This document shows positions 43,959 through 53,427 of a DNA stretch of 64,000 nt, in pieces. Source of the stretch: JAWRCU01 sp033542235. GTDB lineage: Bacteria > Pseudomonadota > Alphaproteobacteria > Rhizobiales > Rhizobiaceae. The notes beneath the pieces are model-generated. The model did not search any database, was not told where the DNA came from, and worked only from the letters and a program-made list of their open reading frames with translations. The DNA lies in assembly GCF_033542235.1 (NCBI RefSeq), contig NZ_JAWRCU010000007.1:223110-287109 (forward strand), read 5' to 3'. Position numbers and translations under genes: made by a program. Position 1 is the stretch's first letter. Each line of letters starts with the position of its first letter.

Positions 43959-45119
43959 CTAGTGCCCGCCACCTTCGAAGTGCTCCTCGGAAAAGAGGTA
44001 GTTCTGCCAACTTTTTATACGAAGAAGTATCTTTCGGAGCAATGATAGATCATGAATGTACTTAGTATATATTGCAACTTGTGCAGTGGATCCCAGTGGT
44101 ATTTGGTAACTGGAGACTGAATCCGTCAAGTCCATAGTGACAAGGGCGCGGCCGCCTCCACCCGGAAGATTGCCTGGATCGATCAGCGCGCCAGTAGGTT
44201 GAAGTTGCCCTGCAGGGATTGCGTTCAGCACCGACTGAACCTTGGCCTTGAATACCCGGCCCGGCACCGCATCAAATGCCACCTCGGCATCGTCGCCCGG
44301 TGTTACGCGCTGCAGGTAATTCTGCTGAAAAGCCGCCGTCAGCTGGGTATCCCCGGCTCCGGTGTTCACAAAGACCATGGCCGGCCGCAGCGGTACAGGC
44401 ATGACATACATCCCCGGCCGAAGGATGAGCTGTGTAACAAATCCGGGGCCTGACGCCCGAGTGGTTGTCTGTTCGAGATCGTATTTGGCGCTGCCGAGTT
44501 CAGCAGTGAGCCTCGCCACCGTCGTGTTGGTGCCATTCACATTGGCGGAATAGGCCAGGTTGGCCTGGGCCTCCACTGCCTGGGCCGCAACAAGCGCCTC
44601 GCTGGCGCTCTCCAGATTGCGCTTAAAGGTGTCCAAAGCTGCTGCAGCGACCACGCCCTGTTTAAACAGCTCATCCTGCCGATCGTAGTTGGACTGCGCC
44701 AACTGCTGTTGCGACTTGGCGCGTTCCGTCTGGGCATTGGCTTGATCGAGCGCAGCTTTCAATTGTTTTACATTCTGTTCCGCGTCCGCGAGCTGCGCAC
44801 TCTTCTCGTCGACCAGGTATTGATATGGCGTCGGATCGATCTTGAAGAGAACATCTCCTTGTTTGAGAGGCGCATTAGCTTCGACCGGGACGTCGATTAC
44901 CCGACCGGGAACTGCCGGCAGGATCGGGGTGATGGCATAGTAGATGCGGGCGTTCATGCTGAATGGATGGTTGTAGTTCATTATTACCAACAAGGCCGCC
45001 AACCCGACGATGCCGCCCAGCGCAGCTGTCGAAAGGGTCCAATCATTTGCCGGGATCCGGAAAATCTTGAAGATCGCGATGCAAAACGCGACATAAAGAA
45101 GAATCAGTAGGAGCTCCAT
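43959..45119 (-). CDS. HlyD-family membrane-fusion (periplasmic adaptor) protein, YiaV-like
   Basis: 386 residues. Two N-terminal hydrophobic segments (about 2-22 and 31-50) anchor it in the inner membrane; then a lipoyl/biotinyl-like half (IDVPVEANAPLKQGDVLFKIDP), a long coiled-coil hairpin (about 110-205) and the second lipoyl half with the beta-barrel. Such proteins link inner-membrane pumps to the outer membrane or act with a small partner. It is paired with a DUF3302 protein exactly as YiaV with YiaW in E. coli; its start overlaps that gene's stop by one base. No pump gene follows. Confidence 0.88.
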   Translation of the reverse strand: MELLLILLYVAFCIAIFKIFRIPANDWTLSTAALGGIVGLAALLVIMNYNHPFSMNARIYYAITPILPAVPGRVIDVPVEANAPLKQGDVLFKIDPTPYQYLVDEKSAQLADAEQNVKQLKAALDQANAQTERAKSQQQLAQSNYDRQDELFKQGVVAAAALDTFKRNLESASEALVAAQAVEAQANLAYSANVNGTNTTVARLTAELGSAKYDLEQTTTRASGPGFVTQLILRPGMYVMPVPLRPAMVFVNTGAGDTQLTAAFQQNYLQRVTPGDDAEVAFDAVPGRVFKAKVQSVLNAIPAGQLQPTGALIDPGNLPGGGGRALVTMDLTDSVSSYQIPLGSTAQVAIYTKYIHDLSLLRKILLRIKSWQNYLFSEEHFEGGGH

Positions 45120-45586
45120 CAGGCAGTCTCCTGCTCCGCGTTGATTGGGGTCTTTCGCTCGGGCTTTACAGGTTCGACGGGGCTCGCGGGTTCAACGGCG
45201 GTCAACTTGCTTTGCAGAGCGAGTTGATTTTCCAGCTGATTCACGCGGGACCGAAGCGCCTCCAGTGAATTCTGTAGTTCATGCTTCCCGGCGTCTAATT
45301 TCGCTTGCGAGAATCCCCAACCGCGCTCCGGCCGATAGGCCATTGCCCAGATCCAAAGAAATGGCCAAAGCACGTGGAGCGTGAACAGGCTGACCCAACC
45401 GGCCGCGTGAATCGCATCCTGATGAGGATGCTCCCGCTTCTCTGCGATCCTGTAGGGAATGTCGTGGATGGCGATGATGCCGTAGAACAGCATGAGGCCC
45501 ATGAACACAAGGAGGCCCAGGGCGAAATAGTTCAGAAACGGATCGCCGATCTTATCGATCAACGGAACGTCGACTTTATCGACCAT
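45119..45586 (-). CDS. DUF3302 inner-membrane protein, YiaW-like
   Basis: 155 residues, start preceded by GGGAGAG. Two membrane helices (about 20-45 and 62-85) flank HDIPYRIAEKREHPHQDAIH, the DUF3302 core; the C-terminal about 60 residues include a short coiled coil (LEALRSRVNQLENQLALQ). DUF3302 proteins accompany HlyD-type adaptors; their role is not known beyond this pairing. First gene of the insert operon with the HlyD gene. Confidence 0.85.
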   Translation of the reverse strand: MVDKVDVPLIDKIGDPFLNYFALGLLVFMGLMLFYGIIAIHDIPYRIAEKREHPHQDAIHAAGWVSLFTLHVLWPFLWIWAMAYRPERGWGFSQAKLDAGKHELQNSLEALRSRVNQLENQLALQSKLTAVEPASPVEPVKPERKTPINAEQETA

Positions 45587-46149
45587 CGCGCTCTCCCGAG
45601 GCCCAGCAATCCGGCGCCAAGGGGGGCAGGGCGCCGTTGGAAATGTTGGTTTTCAGACGATTGCTCCGCCGGGTTCTACGGCCGATGGTCGACTTTTGAT
45701 CTGCGGGCGGAGACAGGATGTGCTCAAGCCGGCCAGCTCCGAGTGGGGCGGCGATATAGAGTGCTGTCGGTACAAGCAGATCGTCGATTACATCAGGCAC
45801 GTGGCGCTGTGGCGTAACGCCCCAGCGGAGCGGACCCAAGCTCTGGACTGCCAACCCGTTCACAGTCACAACCAGCGTTAACGCTAGTGACGCGCCGCAC
45901 CTTCCACGTTTAGGATCGGCCTCATAGATGGCAGGATTAAGACGTGGCCGCGCCCTAGAGTTCTTCCGGCCATCGATGCCGGCAACATCAACACCAGCCC
46001 CAGAATGACAGTTTCATCGACGCGGTCGGGAAGCGCCGCGCGAAGGTGACGCTGGAATCGCTCGGCAGGACACATGCCCCATGTCAGAGCAGCATTTGCG
46101 TGCCCAGTGAAAGCGCTGGCTGCGAGAAGAGGCAATCAGGCGAGGGGCG
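45587..46149. other. Interval between the DUF3302 gene and gph
   Basis: About 563 bases. Two short minus-strand frames (45576-45869, overlapping the DUF3302 start, and 45884-46135) have no recognisable domain. Bases 46137-46147 repeat 43337-43347 exactly, the outer part of the duplicated gph end. The promoter of the DUF3302-HlyD operon must lie here. Confidence 0.5.
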
Positions 46150-46857
46150 TCAGCCCTGCGCCGCCGCGATCAGCTTGTCGATCAGCCCCAGCGTCAGTTC
46201 GTCATAATGCGAGATCACCGCGCTCGGCTCGAATTCGCTGACGTGCCGGTCGGTGTAGCCGAAGTCGACGGCAACCACCGGTATGCCGGCTGCCTTGGCA
46301 GTGTCGATGTCGGTCCTGGAATCACCGACCATCAACGCGCGATCCGGGTCGCCGCCTGCGCGGCCGATCGTTTCGATGAGGTGCCTTGGGTCGGGCTTGC
46401 GGAAGGAAAACGTGTCGCCGCCCGTGATCGCGTCGAACAGGTCCGAGAGGCTCAGTCGCTCGATCAGGCTCTTTGCCATCCCCTCCGGCTTATTCGTGCA
46501 AATGGCGAAGATGAAGCCAGCCTCTCCTGCCCGGGCGATCGCCTCCAGCACGCCTGGGTAGGGGAGCGAAATGCCTGGGATGCCCGCAGCATAGTGCTCG
46601 AGAAACACCCGGTGATGCCGCTCGACAAGTTCGGCGTCGACCCGTCTTTCGGCCATCACGTAAGCGCGCTCGATCATTGCTCGACCGCCCATGCCTACAA
46701 GGCTGCCGATCGCCAAGTGATCGATCACGTCGAACCCATCGCTCTTCAGCGTATGGTTGAGGCTGGCGATCAGGTCGGGCGCGGTGTCGATCAGCGTCCC
46801 ATCGAGGTCAAAGATGATGATCGGGCGCAGTTTTGTGTCGGTCGCTCGTTTGGTCAT
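46150..46857 (-). CDS. gph: Phosphoglycolate phosphatase (HAD family)
   Basis: 235 residues. The HAD motifs are intact: nucleophile Asp in IIFDLDGTLID (residues about 13-23), motif II in ICTNKPEG, motif III Lys and the acidic motif IV GDSRTDIDTAKAAG. Phosphoglycolate phosphatase removes 2-phosphoglycolate formed during DNA repair or photorespiration-like reactions. It is divergent from rpiA, a rhizobial arrangement. A diverged copy of its last codons lies at 43351. Confidence 0.93.
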   Translation of the reverse strand: MTKRATDTKLRPIIIFDLDGTLIDTAPDLIASLNHTLKSDGFDVIDHLAIGSLVGMGGRAMIERAYVMAERRVDAELVERHHRVFLEHYAAGIPGISLPYPGVLEAIARAGEAGFIFAICTNKPEGMAKSLIERLSLSDLFDAITGGDTFSFRKPDPRHLIETIGRAGGDPDRALMVGDSRTDIDTAKAAGIPVVAVDFGYTDRHVSEFEPSAVISHYDELTLGLIDKLIAAAQG

Positions 46858-47051
46858 AGGGGAGGCTTAGCCGCCCGTTCCGCCGGCGGCAAGGACGGCG
46901 GCCCGGCCAGCCACGGCAAAAGACTTCGCCGGACCCGCGCTCTCGAGCATTTGCCAAGATGATCATCCCCAGGGACTTGCCGCAAAAGCTTTGCCGTTGG
47001 CGCCAAAGATGATAGGAGCGGCGCCTGAAAAACCCGACAGCTCAATTCTTC

Positions 47052-47774
47052 ATGGACATCACCGTTTTCAAGATCGAAGCCGCCCGAGCCGCGCTCTCCT
47101 ATGTCGAGGACGGGATGCGGCTCGGCATCGGCTCCGGCTCCACGGCTGAAGAGTTCGTCAAGCTGCTCGCCGAACGTGTCGAGGGCGGGCTAAATGTTAT
47201 CGGCGTGCCTACGTCCGAGCGCACGGCTGCGCTTTGCGTCAAGCTTGGCGTGCCTCTGTCATCGCTCGATGAGCTGCCAGAGCTCGACCTGACGATCGAC
47301 GGCGCCGATGAGGTCGACGCCGATCTCTCCCTGATCAAGGGCGGCGGCGGCGCGCTGCTGCGCGAAAAGATCGTTGCGGCCGCTTCCGCGCGCATGATCG
47401 TGATAGCCGACCGCTCCAAGCGGGTCGCCACTCTCGGCGCCTTCCCACTGCCGATCGAGGTCAACCGCTTCGGCGTCAAGGCGAGCGAACTCGCGATCCA
47501 CCGTGCGGCTGCCGCGCTCGGACTTTCCGGTCCGCTTGTGCTCAGAATGCGCGACGGCGCGCCCTTCCTCACCGATGGTGGCCATTTCATAATTGATGCA
47601 TCTTTTGGCCGCATTCCCGATCCAAGAGCCCTTTCGGGCGCGCTCCACGAGATTCCGGGGGTGGTGGAGCATGGCCTTTTTCTCGGCATGGCCTCCGCTG
47701 CTGTCCTCGCAGGTCCGGATGGCATCGAAACGCTGAGCCGCGCCCCACAAAACAAGGAGTTCCCACAATCATGA
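47052..47774 (+). CDS. rpiA: Ribose-5-phosphate isomerase A
   Basis: 240 residues. Substrate and catalytic motifs are complete: LGIGSGSTAEEFVKLL, DLTIDGADEVD (catalytic Asp), LIKGGGGALLREKI (Lys and Glu) and VNRFG. The enzyme interconverts ribose-5-phosphate and ribulose-5-phosphate in the pentose phosphate pathway, in the cytoplasm. Its stop codon overlaps the ATG of the DUF2059 gene (ATGA), so the two are translated in tandem. Confidence 0.96.
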   Translation: MDITVFKIEAARAALSYVEDGMRLGIGSGSTAEEFVKLLAERVEGGLNVIGVPTSERTAALCVKLGVPLSSLDELPELDLTIDGADEVDADLSLIKGGGGALLREKIVAAASARMIVIADRSKRVATLGAFPLPIEVNRFGVKASELAIHRAAAALGLSGPLVLRMRDGAPFLTDGGHFIIDASFGRIPDPRALSGALHEIPGVVEHGLFLGMASAAVLAGPDGIETLSRAPQNKEFPQS

Positions 47775-48352
47775 TTCTGAAGAGCCGCGCCCGCCGCACC
47801 GTTTCCGCAGCAATGGCATTCGCTTTTCTTGCGATCGCCGCGCCGGCCCTGGCGCAGGATAACATTCCCGAGTCGCACCTGAAGGCTGCGCGAGCAGCGG
47901 TGGCGGCAATCCATGCCACGGAGGACTTCGACAAAATCCTCCCGCAGGCGGCGGCCGCGCTGAAGCAGGAAATGATCCAGAAGAATCCGGACCTCCAGGC
48001 AATCATCGTCAAGACAGTGGACGAACAGACGCTCGCGCTCGCAGCGCGGCGCGCCGACCTCGAGAAGGAAGCTGCGCTCGCCTATGCACGCGTTTTCTCC
48101 GAGCAGGACCTCGGCGCAATCGCGGCCTTCTATAACAGCGAGACCGGCAAGAAGCTGCTTTCCGACGGGCCGATCGTCTCCCGCGAGCTCTTCAAGGCAG
48201 CCGACATCTGGCAGCGCGGCATCGCGCGCGACCTTGCACAGAATGTCGGCTCCAAGATGGAGGCGATTGTCAAGACTCAGGCTCCGAACCCGGCAGCGGC
48301 GCAGCCCGGCACGGATCCGGCTGCCCCTGCCGCTGAGACGCCTGCGCAGTGA
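47771..48352 (+). CDS. DUF2059 domain exported protein
   Basis: 193 residues with a signal peptide (about 1-33, ending PALAQD). The mature protein is one DUF2059 domain with the hallmark YNSETGKKLL preceded by SEQDLGAIAAF at about 105-130, followed by a Pro/Ala-rich tail (QAPNPAAAQPG onward). DUF2059 proteins are periplasmic and of unknown function, often in this exact position between rpiA and gor in rhizobia. Coupled to rpiA. Confidence 0.88.
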   Translation: MILKSRARRTVSAAMAFAFLAIAAPALAQDNIPESHLKAARAAVAAIHATEDFDKILPQAAAALKQEMIQKNPDLQAIIVKTVDEQTLALAARRADLEKEAALAYARVFSEQDLGAIAAFYNSETGKKLLSDGPIVSRELFKAADIWQRGIARDLAQNVGSKMEAIVKTQAPNPAAAQPGTDPAAPAAETPAQ

Positions 48353-48444
48353 CGGCGACCGGATCGCTGTCGTCAAGCTGGGGCTTGGCCGGCTTTTTGG
48401 TTTTCGGCCGCTCGACTGGACCGGGGTGTGCTTAAGGATCCATC

Positions 48445-49854
48445 ATGCCTCAGCACGACTACGATCTTTTCGTGATCGGTGGCGGGTCGGGCGGCGTGCG
48501 CGCGGCGCGCGTTTCCGCCCAGCTCGGAAAACGTGTCGCGATCGCCGAAGAATCCCGGTTTGGAGGTACTTGTGTCATCCGCGGATGCGTGCCGAAGAAG
48601 CTGTTCGTCTATGCATCGCAGTTTGCCGAACATTTCGACGATGCCGCCGGCTATGGCTGGACCGTGCCTGACCCCAGCTTCGACTGGCCGACGCTGATTT
48701 CCAACAAGGACAAGGAGATCGCGCGGCTGGAGACGGTTTATGAGACAGGGGTGCAAAAGGCAGGCGGCACAACGATCCACTCGCGCGTTTCCCTGGTCGA
48801 CCGCCACACGCTGCTCATCGAAAACGAGAACCGCACCGTAACCGCCGACCAGATCCTGATCGCCACCGGTGGTCGGCCCAATCCGCACCTGGCGCTCCCC
48901 GGGCACCAGCATTGCATCTTCTCCGACGAAGCTTTCGATCTGCCGGTATTGCCGAAAGCCATTGTCATCGCTGGCGGCGGCTACATCGCCGTCGAATTCG
49001 CGAACATCTTCCATGGCCTGGGAGTCGAGACGACGCTGCTCTATCGCGGCAGGGAAATCCTTTCGCGTTTCGATATGGATCTGCGCAGGCACCTGCATCA
49101 GGCGATGGAAAGGAAAGGAATCAGAATTCTCTGCCACCAGGTGTTCGAGCGGATCGAGAAGCGCGGTGACGGACGCCTGGAAGCCCATATGTCCGGTGGA
49201 ATGGCGCTGACCGTCGACCAGGTGATGCTCGCGCTGGGGCGCCTGCCCAACACCGAAAATCTCGGCCTCGATGCCGTTGGCGTCGAGACGGGCAAGATGG
49301 GCGAAATTGTCGTCGACGACTATTCGCGTACCAGTGTCGACAATATCTGGGCGATCGGCGATGTCACCAACCGGGTCCAGCTGACGCCCGTCGCCATCCA
49401 TGAGGCCATGTGCTTCGTCGATACAGTGTTCAAGGGATCCCCGACAAGGCCGGACCACGCCACCGTTCCGACTGCCGTTTTCTCGCAGCCCGAGATCGGC
49501 ACGGTAGGTCTCTCGGAGGACGAAGCCGGCAAGAAATTCAGCGACCTGGAGATTTATCGCGCCGTGTTCCGTCCGATGCGGAACATCCTTGCCGGCCGTG
49601 ACGAGAGGATGCTGATGAAGCTGGTCGTCGACGCCAAGACACGCATCGTAGTCGGTGCCCATATCCTTGGCCCCGATGCCGGTGAGATGGCGCAACTCCT
49701 CGGCATTGCCGTGAAAGCCCGGCTCACCAAGGACGATTTCGATCGCACCATGGCGCTCCACCCCACCGCGGCCGAGGAACTGGTGACGATGTATGAGCCT
49801 AGCTATCGGGTCGTGAACGGAGAGCGGCCCGCCGAGTACCCCGGCCCGCTTTGA
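48445..49854 (+). CDS. gor: Glutathione-disulfide reductase
   Basis: 469 residues; AAGGAT eight bases before the ATG. The redox-active pair is Cys43 and Cys48 in GGTCVIRGCVPKKL, the FAD fingerprint is FVIGGGSGGVRAARV at residues 9-23, the NADPH-binding motif GGGYIAVEFA is central, and the C-terminal catalytic His is in ALHPTAAEE. It reduces oxidised glutathione with NADPH, using FAD, in the cytoplasm. Typical length and gene position for rhizobia. Confidence 0.95.
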   Translation: MPQHDYDLFVIGGGSGGVRAARVSAQLGKRVAIAEESRFGGTCVIRGCVPKKLFVYASQFAEHFDDAAGYGWTVPDPSFDWPTLISNKDKEIARLETVYETGVQKAGGTTIHSRVSLVDRHTLLIENENRTVTADQILIATGGRPNPHLALPGHQHCIFSDEAFDLPVLPKAIVIAGGGYIAVEFANIFHGLGVETTLLYRGREILSRFDMDLRRHLHQAMERKGIRILCHQVFERIEKRGDGRLEAHMSGGMALTVDQVMLALGRLPNTENLGLDAVGVETGKMGEIVVDDYSRTSVDNIWAIGDVTNRVQLTPVAIHEAMCFVDTVFKGSPTRPDHATVPTAVFSQPEIGTVGLSEDEAGKKFSDLEIYRAVFRPMRNILAGRDERMLMKLVVDAKTRIVVGAHILGPDAGEMAQLLGIAVKARLTKDDFDRTMALHPTAAEELVTMYEPSYRVVNGERPAEYPGPL

Positions 49855-50010
49855 GAAGCCAGCAACTCGCGGTTCTTTCTGCCGTCGAAGCCGTTCGCCT
49901 GCACCATGCTTCGGCACTGGCATAGCTGCGCGGGTTTTTGTATAGAGCCGCCATCCCCTAGGAAGGGGCTGCCGTGAATGTGCCGGCAGAACGACGGGTT
50001 GGGTGCAGCA

Positions 50011-51393
50011 ATGACGAAATGGTCGCCGAATTCCTGGAGGTCCAAGCCGATCCAGCAGGTCCCGGCCTATCCGGACCAGGCCGCGTTGGCGGCGACCGAG
50101 AAGCAGCTCGCAACCTATCCGCCGCTCGTTTTTGCAGGTGAGGCACGCAAGCTGAAGAAGCAGCTTGCATCCGTCGCTGCCGGAGACGGTTTCCTGCTTC
50201 AGGGTGGCGATTGCGCCGAGAGCTTCTTCGAGCACGGTGCCGACAACATCCGGGATTTCTTCCGCGTCTTCCTTCAGATGGCGGTCGTGCTCACCTTTGC
50301 TGGCTCAAAGCCGGTGGTGAAGGTTGGACGGATTGCCGGTCAGTTCGCCAAGCCGCGCTCGTCGGACACCGAGACCCTGAACGGTGTGACGCTGCCTTCC
50401 TATCGAGGCGACATCATCAACGGCATCGAGTTCGATCAGAAGTCGCGCGTGCCGGATCCTGCGCGGCAGGAGATGGCCTACCGGCAGTCGGCTGCCACGC
50501 TCAACCTTCTGCGCGCCTTCGCCCAGGGCGGCTACGCCAGCCTGGAGAATGTACATCGCTGGATGCTCGGCTTCGTTGCGGACAGCCCGCAGGGTGAACG
50601 CTATCAGGCGCTCGCCAACCGGATCACCGAGACGATGGAGTTCATGCGCGCGATCGGCATCACGTCCGAAACCAATTTCGCGCTGCGCGAGACCGACTTC
50701 TACACCAGTCACGAGGCGCTGCTGCTCGGTTATGAAGAGGCGCTCACCCGCGTCGATTCGACGTCGGGCGACTGGTATGCGACCTCGGGCCACATGATCT
50801 GGGTCGGCGACCGCACGCGCCAGCCCGATCATGCGCACATCGAATACTGCCGAGGCATCAAGAACCCGCTCGGCCTGAAATGCGGTCCCTCGCTTTCGTC
50901 GGACGGCCTCTTGCAGCTCATCGATCTGCTCAACCCGGAGAACGAGCCCGGCCGACTCACTCTGATCGCGCGTTTCGGTTCGGAAAAAGTGGCCGAACAC
51001 CTGCCGAGACTCATTCGCGCCGTCCAGGCGGAGGGCCGCAACGTGGTCTGGTCTTGCGATCCGATGCACGGCAATACGATCACCTTGAACAGCTACAAGA
51101 CGCGGCCGTTCGAGCGCATCCTGAAGGAGGTGCAGACCTTCTTCGAAGTGCATCAGGCCGAGGGCAGCCATCCAGGCGGCATCCACATCGAGATGACCGG
51201 CAAGAACGTGACCGAATGCACGGGCGGTGCTCGCGCCATCACTGCGGAGGATCTGCACGACCGCTACCACACGCATTGCGACCCGCGCCTCAACGCCGAT
51301 CAGGCGATCGAGCTGGCTTTCCTCGTATCCGAGCTTCTGAAGAAGGCCGTGCACCCTGCAGAGAGCCTGACTTCGCGGCCGGCAGCGGAGTGA
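50011..51393 (+). CDS. 3-deoxy-7-phosphoheptulonate synthase, class II (DAHP synthase)
   Basis: 460 residues from the ATG at 50011. Class II motifs are evident: FLLQGGDCAESFFEH (the metal-binding Cys), GQFAKPRSS, GLKCGPSLSSD, CDPMHGNT and EMTGKNVTECTGG. The enzyme condenses phosphoenolpyruvate with erythrose-4-phosphate, the first step of aromatic amino acid synthesis; plant-like class II enzymes are the usual form in rhizobia. It ends ten bases before the convergent GGDEF gene. Confidence 0.95.
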   Translation: MTKWSPNSWRSKPIQQVPAYPDQAALAATEKQLATYPPLVFAGEARKLKKQLASVAAGDGFLLQGGDCAESFFEHGADNIRDFFRVFLQMAVVLTFAGSKPVVKVGRIAGQFAKPRSSDTETLNGVTLPSYRGDIINGIEFDQKSRVPDPARQEMAYRQSAATLNLLRAFAQGGYASLENVHRWMLGFVADSPQGERYQALANRITETMEFMRAIGITSETNFALRETDFYTSHEALLLGYEEALTRVDSTSGDWYATSGHMIWVGDRTRQPDHAHIEYCRGIKNPLGLKCGPSLSSDGLLQLIDLLNPENEPGRLTLIARFGSEKVAEHLPRLIRAVQAEGRNVVWSCDPMHGNTITLNSYKTRPFERILKEVQTFFEVHQAEGSHPGGIHIEMTGKNVTECTGGARAITAEDLHDRYHTHCDPRLNADQAIELAFLVSELLKKAVHPAESLTSRPAAE

Positions 51394-51402
51394 GTGAGGA
51401 GC

Positions 51403-52479
51403 TCAGTCGCGGCTGTAGAGCATCCAGTCCTTGCTGCGCCGCTCCGGGGTAGGGCGGTGCAACGTCACTTGATTGCGGCCGTTGATCTTGGAGCGGTAGA
51501 GTGCGCGGTCGGCCTTGGCATAAAGGTCTTCCGGGCCGTCAGCGTCGCTCGCCATGCAGACGCCCATTGAGATGGTGATCGGCTCGTAGCTGACCCGCGT
51601 CTGGCTGTTGGTGAAGGGAGTCTCCGCGATCTCTGCCCGCAACTGATCCGCGAAGGCCATAGTCCTTTCGACGCTGGCGCCCTCGATGATAAGGGCGAAC
51701 TCCTCGCCGCCGGTGCGCGCCACAAACATCTCGGGGCCGCAGCTCGATTGCAGGATGCCGCCAATGAGCTGGATGATCTTGTCGCCGACCGGGTGGCCGT
51801 AACGATCGTTGATATCCTTGAAGCAGTCGATGTCGGCGAGAACCAGCGCGTTGAACATGACGCCCTGACGGGTGTCGAAGATCCGGGAAATCTGGCGATC
51901 GAAGGCCCGCCGGTTCCAGATCTGGGTGAGGGGATCGGTTTCGGCGAGGCGCTTGTACTCTTCCAGCTTCGACTTGACGCTTTCCAATTCGGCCGAGGTG
52001 TCGTCGAGCGACGAGACGGCTTGGCGGCCATGGTCGATGGTCGAGCGGGTCGCCACCGCCATCACGTCGACGATCTTCTGCACGATTTCCTGAGTGATCA
52101 TATGCCGGCTGTTGAGGCCATCGGCAGCCTGGCCCAGTATGCGGCCATATTTTTCGAGATAGATCCGTTCCGAGACCAGGATACTGGTGATCGCATCGAG
52201 CTGCCGCGTGATCGTGTCGCGCGCGCCGTCCACCACGCCGTGATCGTGGTGGTGGGCGAAGTGCTTCTCTCCGATCCGGTCAAGCTCTTGCTGCTTCGGC
52301 CGTAGCCCGAGAGACGCCAGCTCCAGGCTGAGCTCAGGGTTCGAGCCGTTCAAGGCCTCGTAGTAGATCTCATAGTTCCGGGGTGTCCCCAGCACCCCCA
52401 TTTGGCGCATCGTCAGCACGACGGTCATGGCGATGTCAGCAGGGCGTTCAGGCGTGGTTTCGGCAGCTTGCACGTTCAT
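51403..52479 (-). CDS. Diguanylate cyclase (GGDEF domain)
   Basis: 358 residues from the ATG at 52479 (upstream ATGs at 52503 and 52518 are possible). The N-terminal about 190 residues are helical without membrane segments, resembling the sensory part of rhizobial GGDEF proteins. The C-terminal about 165 residues are a GGDEF domain with active site TGGEEF, consistent with cyclic di-GMP synthesis. The five-residue-upstream RxxD inhibitory site is not present (GPEMFVAR there instead), so product inhibition may be absent. Convergent with the DAHP synthase. Confidence 0.88.
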   Translation of the reverse strand: MNVQAAETTPERPADIAMTVVLTMRQMGVLGTPRNYEIYYEALNGSNPELSLELASLGLRPKQQELDRIGEKHFAHHHDHGVVDGARDTITRQLDAITSILVSERIYLEKYGRILGQAADGLNSRHMITQEIVQKIVDVMAVATRSTIDHGRQAVSSLDDTSAELESVKSKLEEYKRLAETDPLTQIWNRRAFDRQISRIFDTRQGVMFNALVLADIDCFKDINDRYGHPVGDKIIQLIGGILQSSCGPEMFVARTGGEEFALIIEGASVERTMAFADQLRAEIAETPFTNSQTRVSYEPITISMGVCMASDADGPEDLYAKADRALYRSKINGRNQVTLHRPTPERRSKDWMLYSRD

Positions 52480-52897
52480 TCGAGACGACCTTCGTCGCGC
52501 CATGCGCCGAAGGACCATACCTCGGCATTAGGCTTGCGGAGGGCATCCGGGAAAGGGCATCACGGCATTGCGCCGGCACCCTACATCCAACTCCCCCGAC
52601 CCGAGCTTTAATCCTCATTCCGCTAATGTTTTATTAAACGACAGGTTGTGGACATGAGATCGTATCCGCCCGTGCTGCTCAATCATTAGGCGAAAATGCA
52701 CCGATTTGGCACAGGTAAATGTCGCATTCGCCCACGAACGGTTGCGGCGATTTCTCGGGTGCCGATCAGTTTGTCGTCCACTCCCTGAACGACAAAGTTC
52801 GCGTCGCAAAAGGCTGATCCCTAGCTTGAAAATTTCGCGATTCTCGCGCGCAGGCGCCTCGGCCAGAATCACCAATGAAACGGCTCAGGAGAGTGAC

Positions 52898-53317
52898 TTG
52901 AATCTAACCAAGACCGGATCGTGCCTTTGCGGCGCGGTCACCTTTCGAACGCATGGCCCGTTGCGAGAGGTGGTCTACTGCCACTGTTCGCAATGCCGCA
53001 AGCAGAGCGGGCACTTCTATGCGGCCACCAATGTCCAGGACGGCTGTATCGAGGTGAACGGAGCGGACATGCTGCACTGGTATGCGGCTTCGGCCAAGGC
53101 GCGGCGCGGGTTCTGCAAGAATTGCGGTTCGGCTCTTTTCTGGAAGCACAAGGAACTCGACTATGTCTCGGTGCTCGCCGGCGCGTTCAATCAGCCGACG
53201 GGTCTGAAAGGCGCATGCCACATCTTCGTCGAGGACAAGGCTGATTACTACGAGATCCATGACGGGCTGCCGCAGTTCGCGGGTTCCGCGCCGTCCGTCA
53301 AAGTCGCCGAAGATTGA
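52898..53317 (+). CDS. GFA-family zinc-binding protein
   Basis: 139 residues from a TTG at 52898, chosen because AGGAGAG sits six bases upstream and it coincides with the start of homology; no ATG is available in frame near it. Zinc-ligand cysteines are present in GSCLCGAV, CHCSQCRK and FCKNCGSALFW, the GFA (glutathione-dependent formaldehyde-activating enzyme-like, CENP-V) signature. Most such proteins are of unknown role; only some have been linked to S-hydroxymethylglutathione formation. Confidence 0.85.
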   Translation: MNLTKTGSCLCGAVTFRTHGPLREVVYCHCSQCRKQSGHFYAATNVQDGCIEVNGADMLHWYAASAKARRGFCKNCGSALFWKHKELDYVSVLAGAFNQPTGLKGACHIFVEDKADYYEIHDGLPQFAGSAPSVKVAED

Positions 53318-53427
53318 CCCTCCGGTCGAGTGCTTCCGTCGACATCTGTTCATGACTGAGAGCTGCCTGTTCCAGTCGCTGGCGCTTGCCGCTATTGATC
53401 GCCTTCGGGGAAGACCGGAAGGCGGCT

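Noticed and set aside
49906..49977. 23-codon frame MLRHWHSCAGF... followed by a CCCCT/AGGGG hairpin upstream of DAHP synthase, considered as an aromatic amino acid attenuator leader
   Set aside because: No ribosome-binding site, only one Trp and two Phe/His-type codons close together, and the hairpin is short; not enough to support attenuation.
48373..50235. 620-codon minus-strand open frame
   Set aside because: Antisense to gor; no recognisable protein family.
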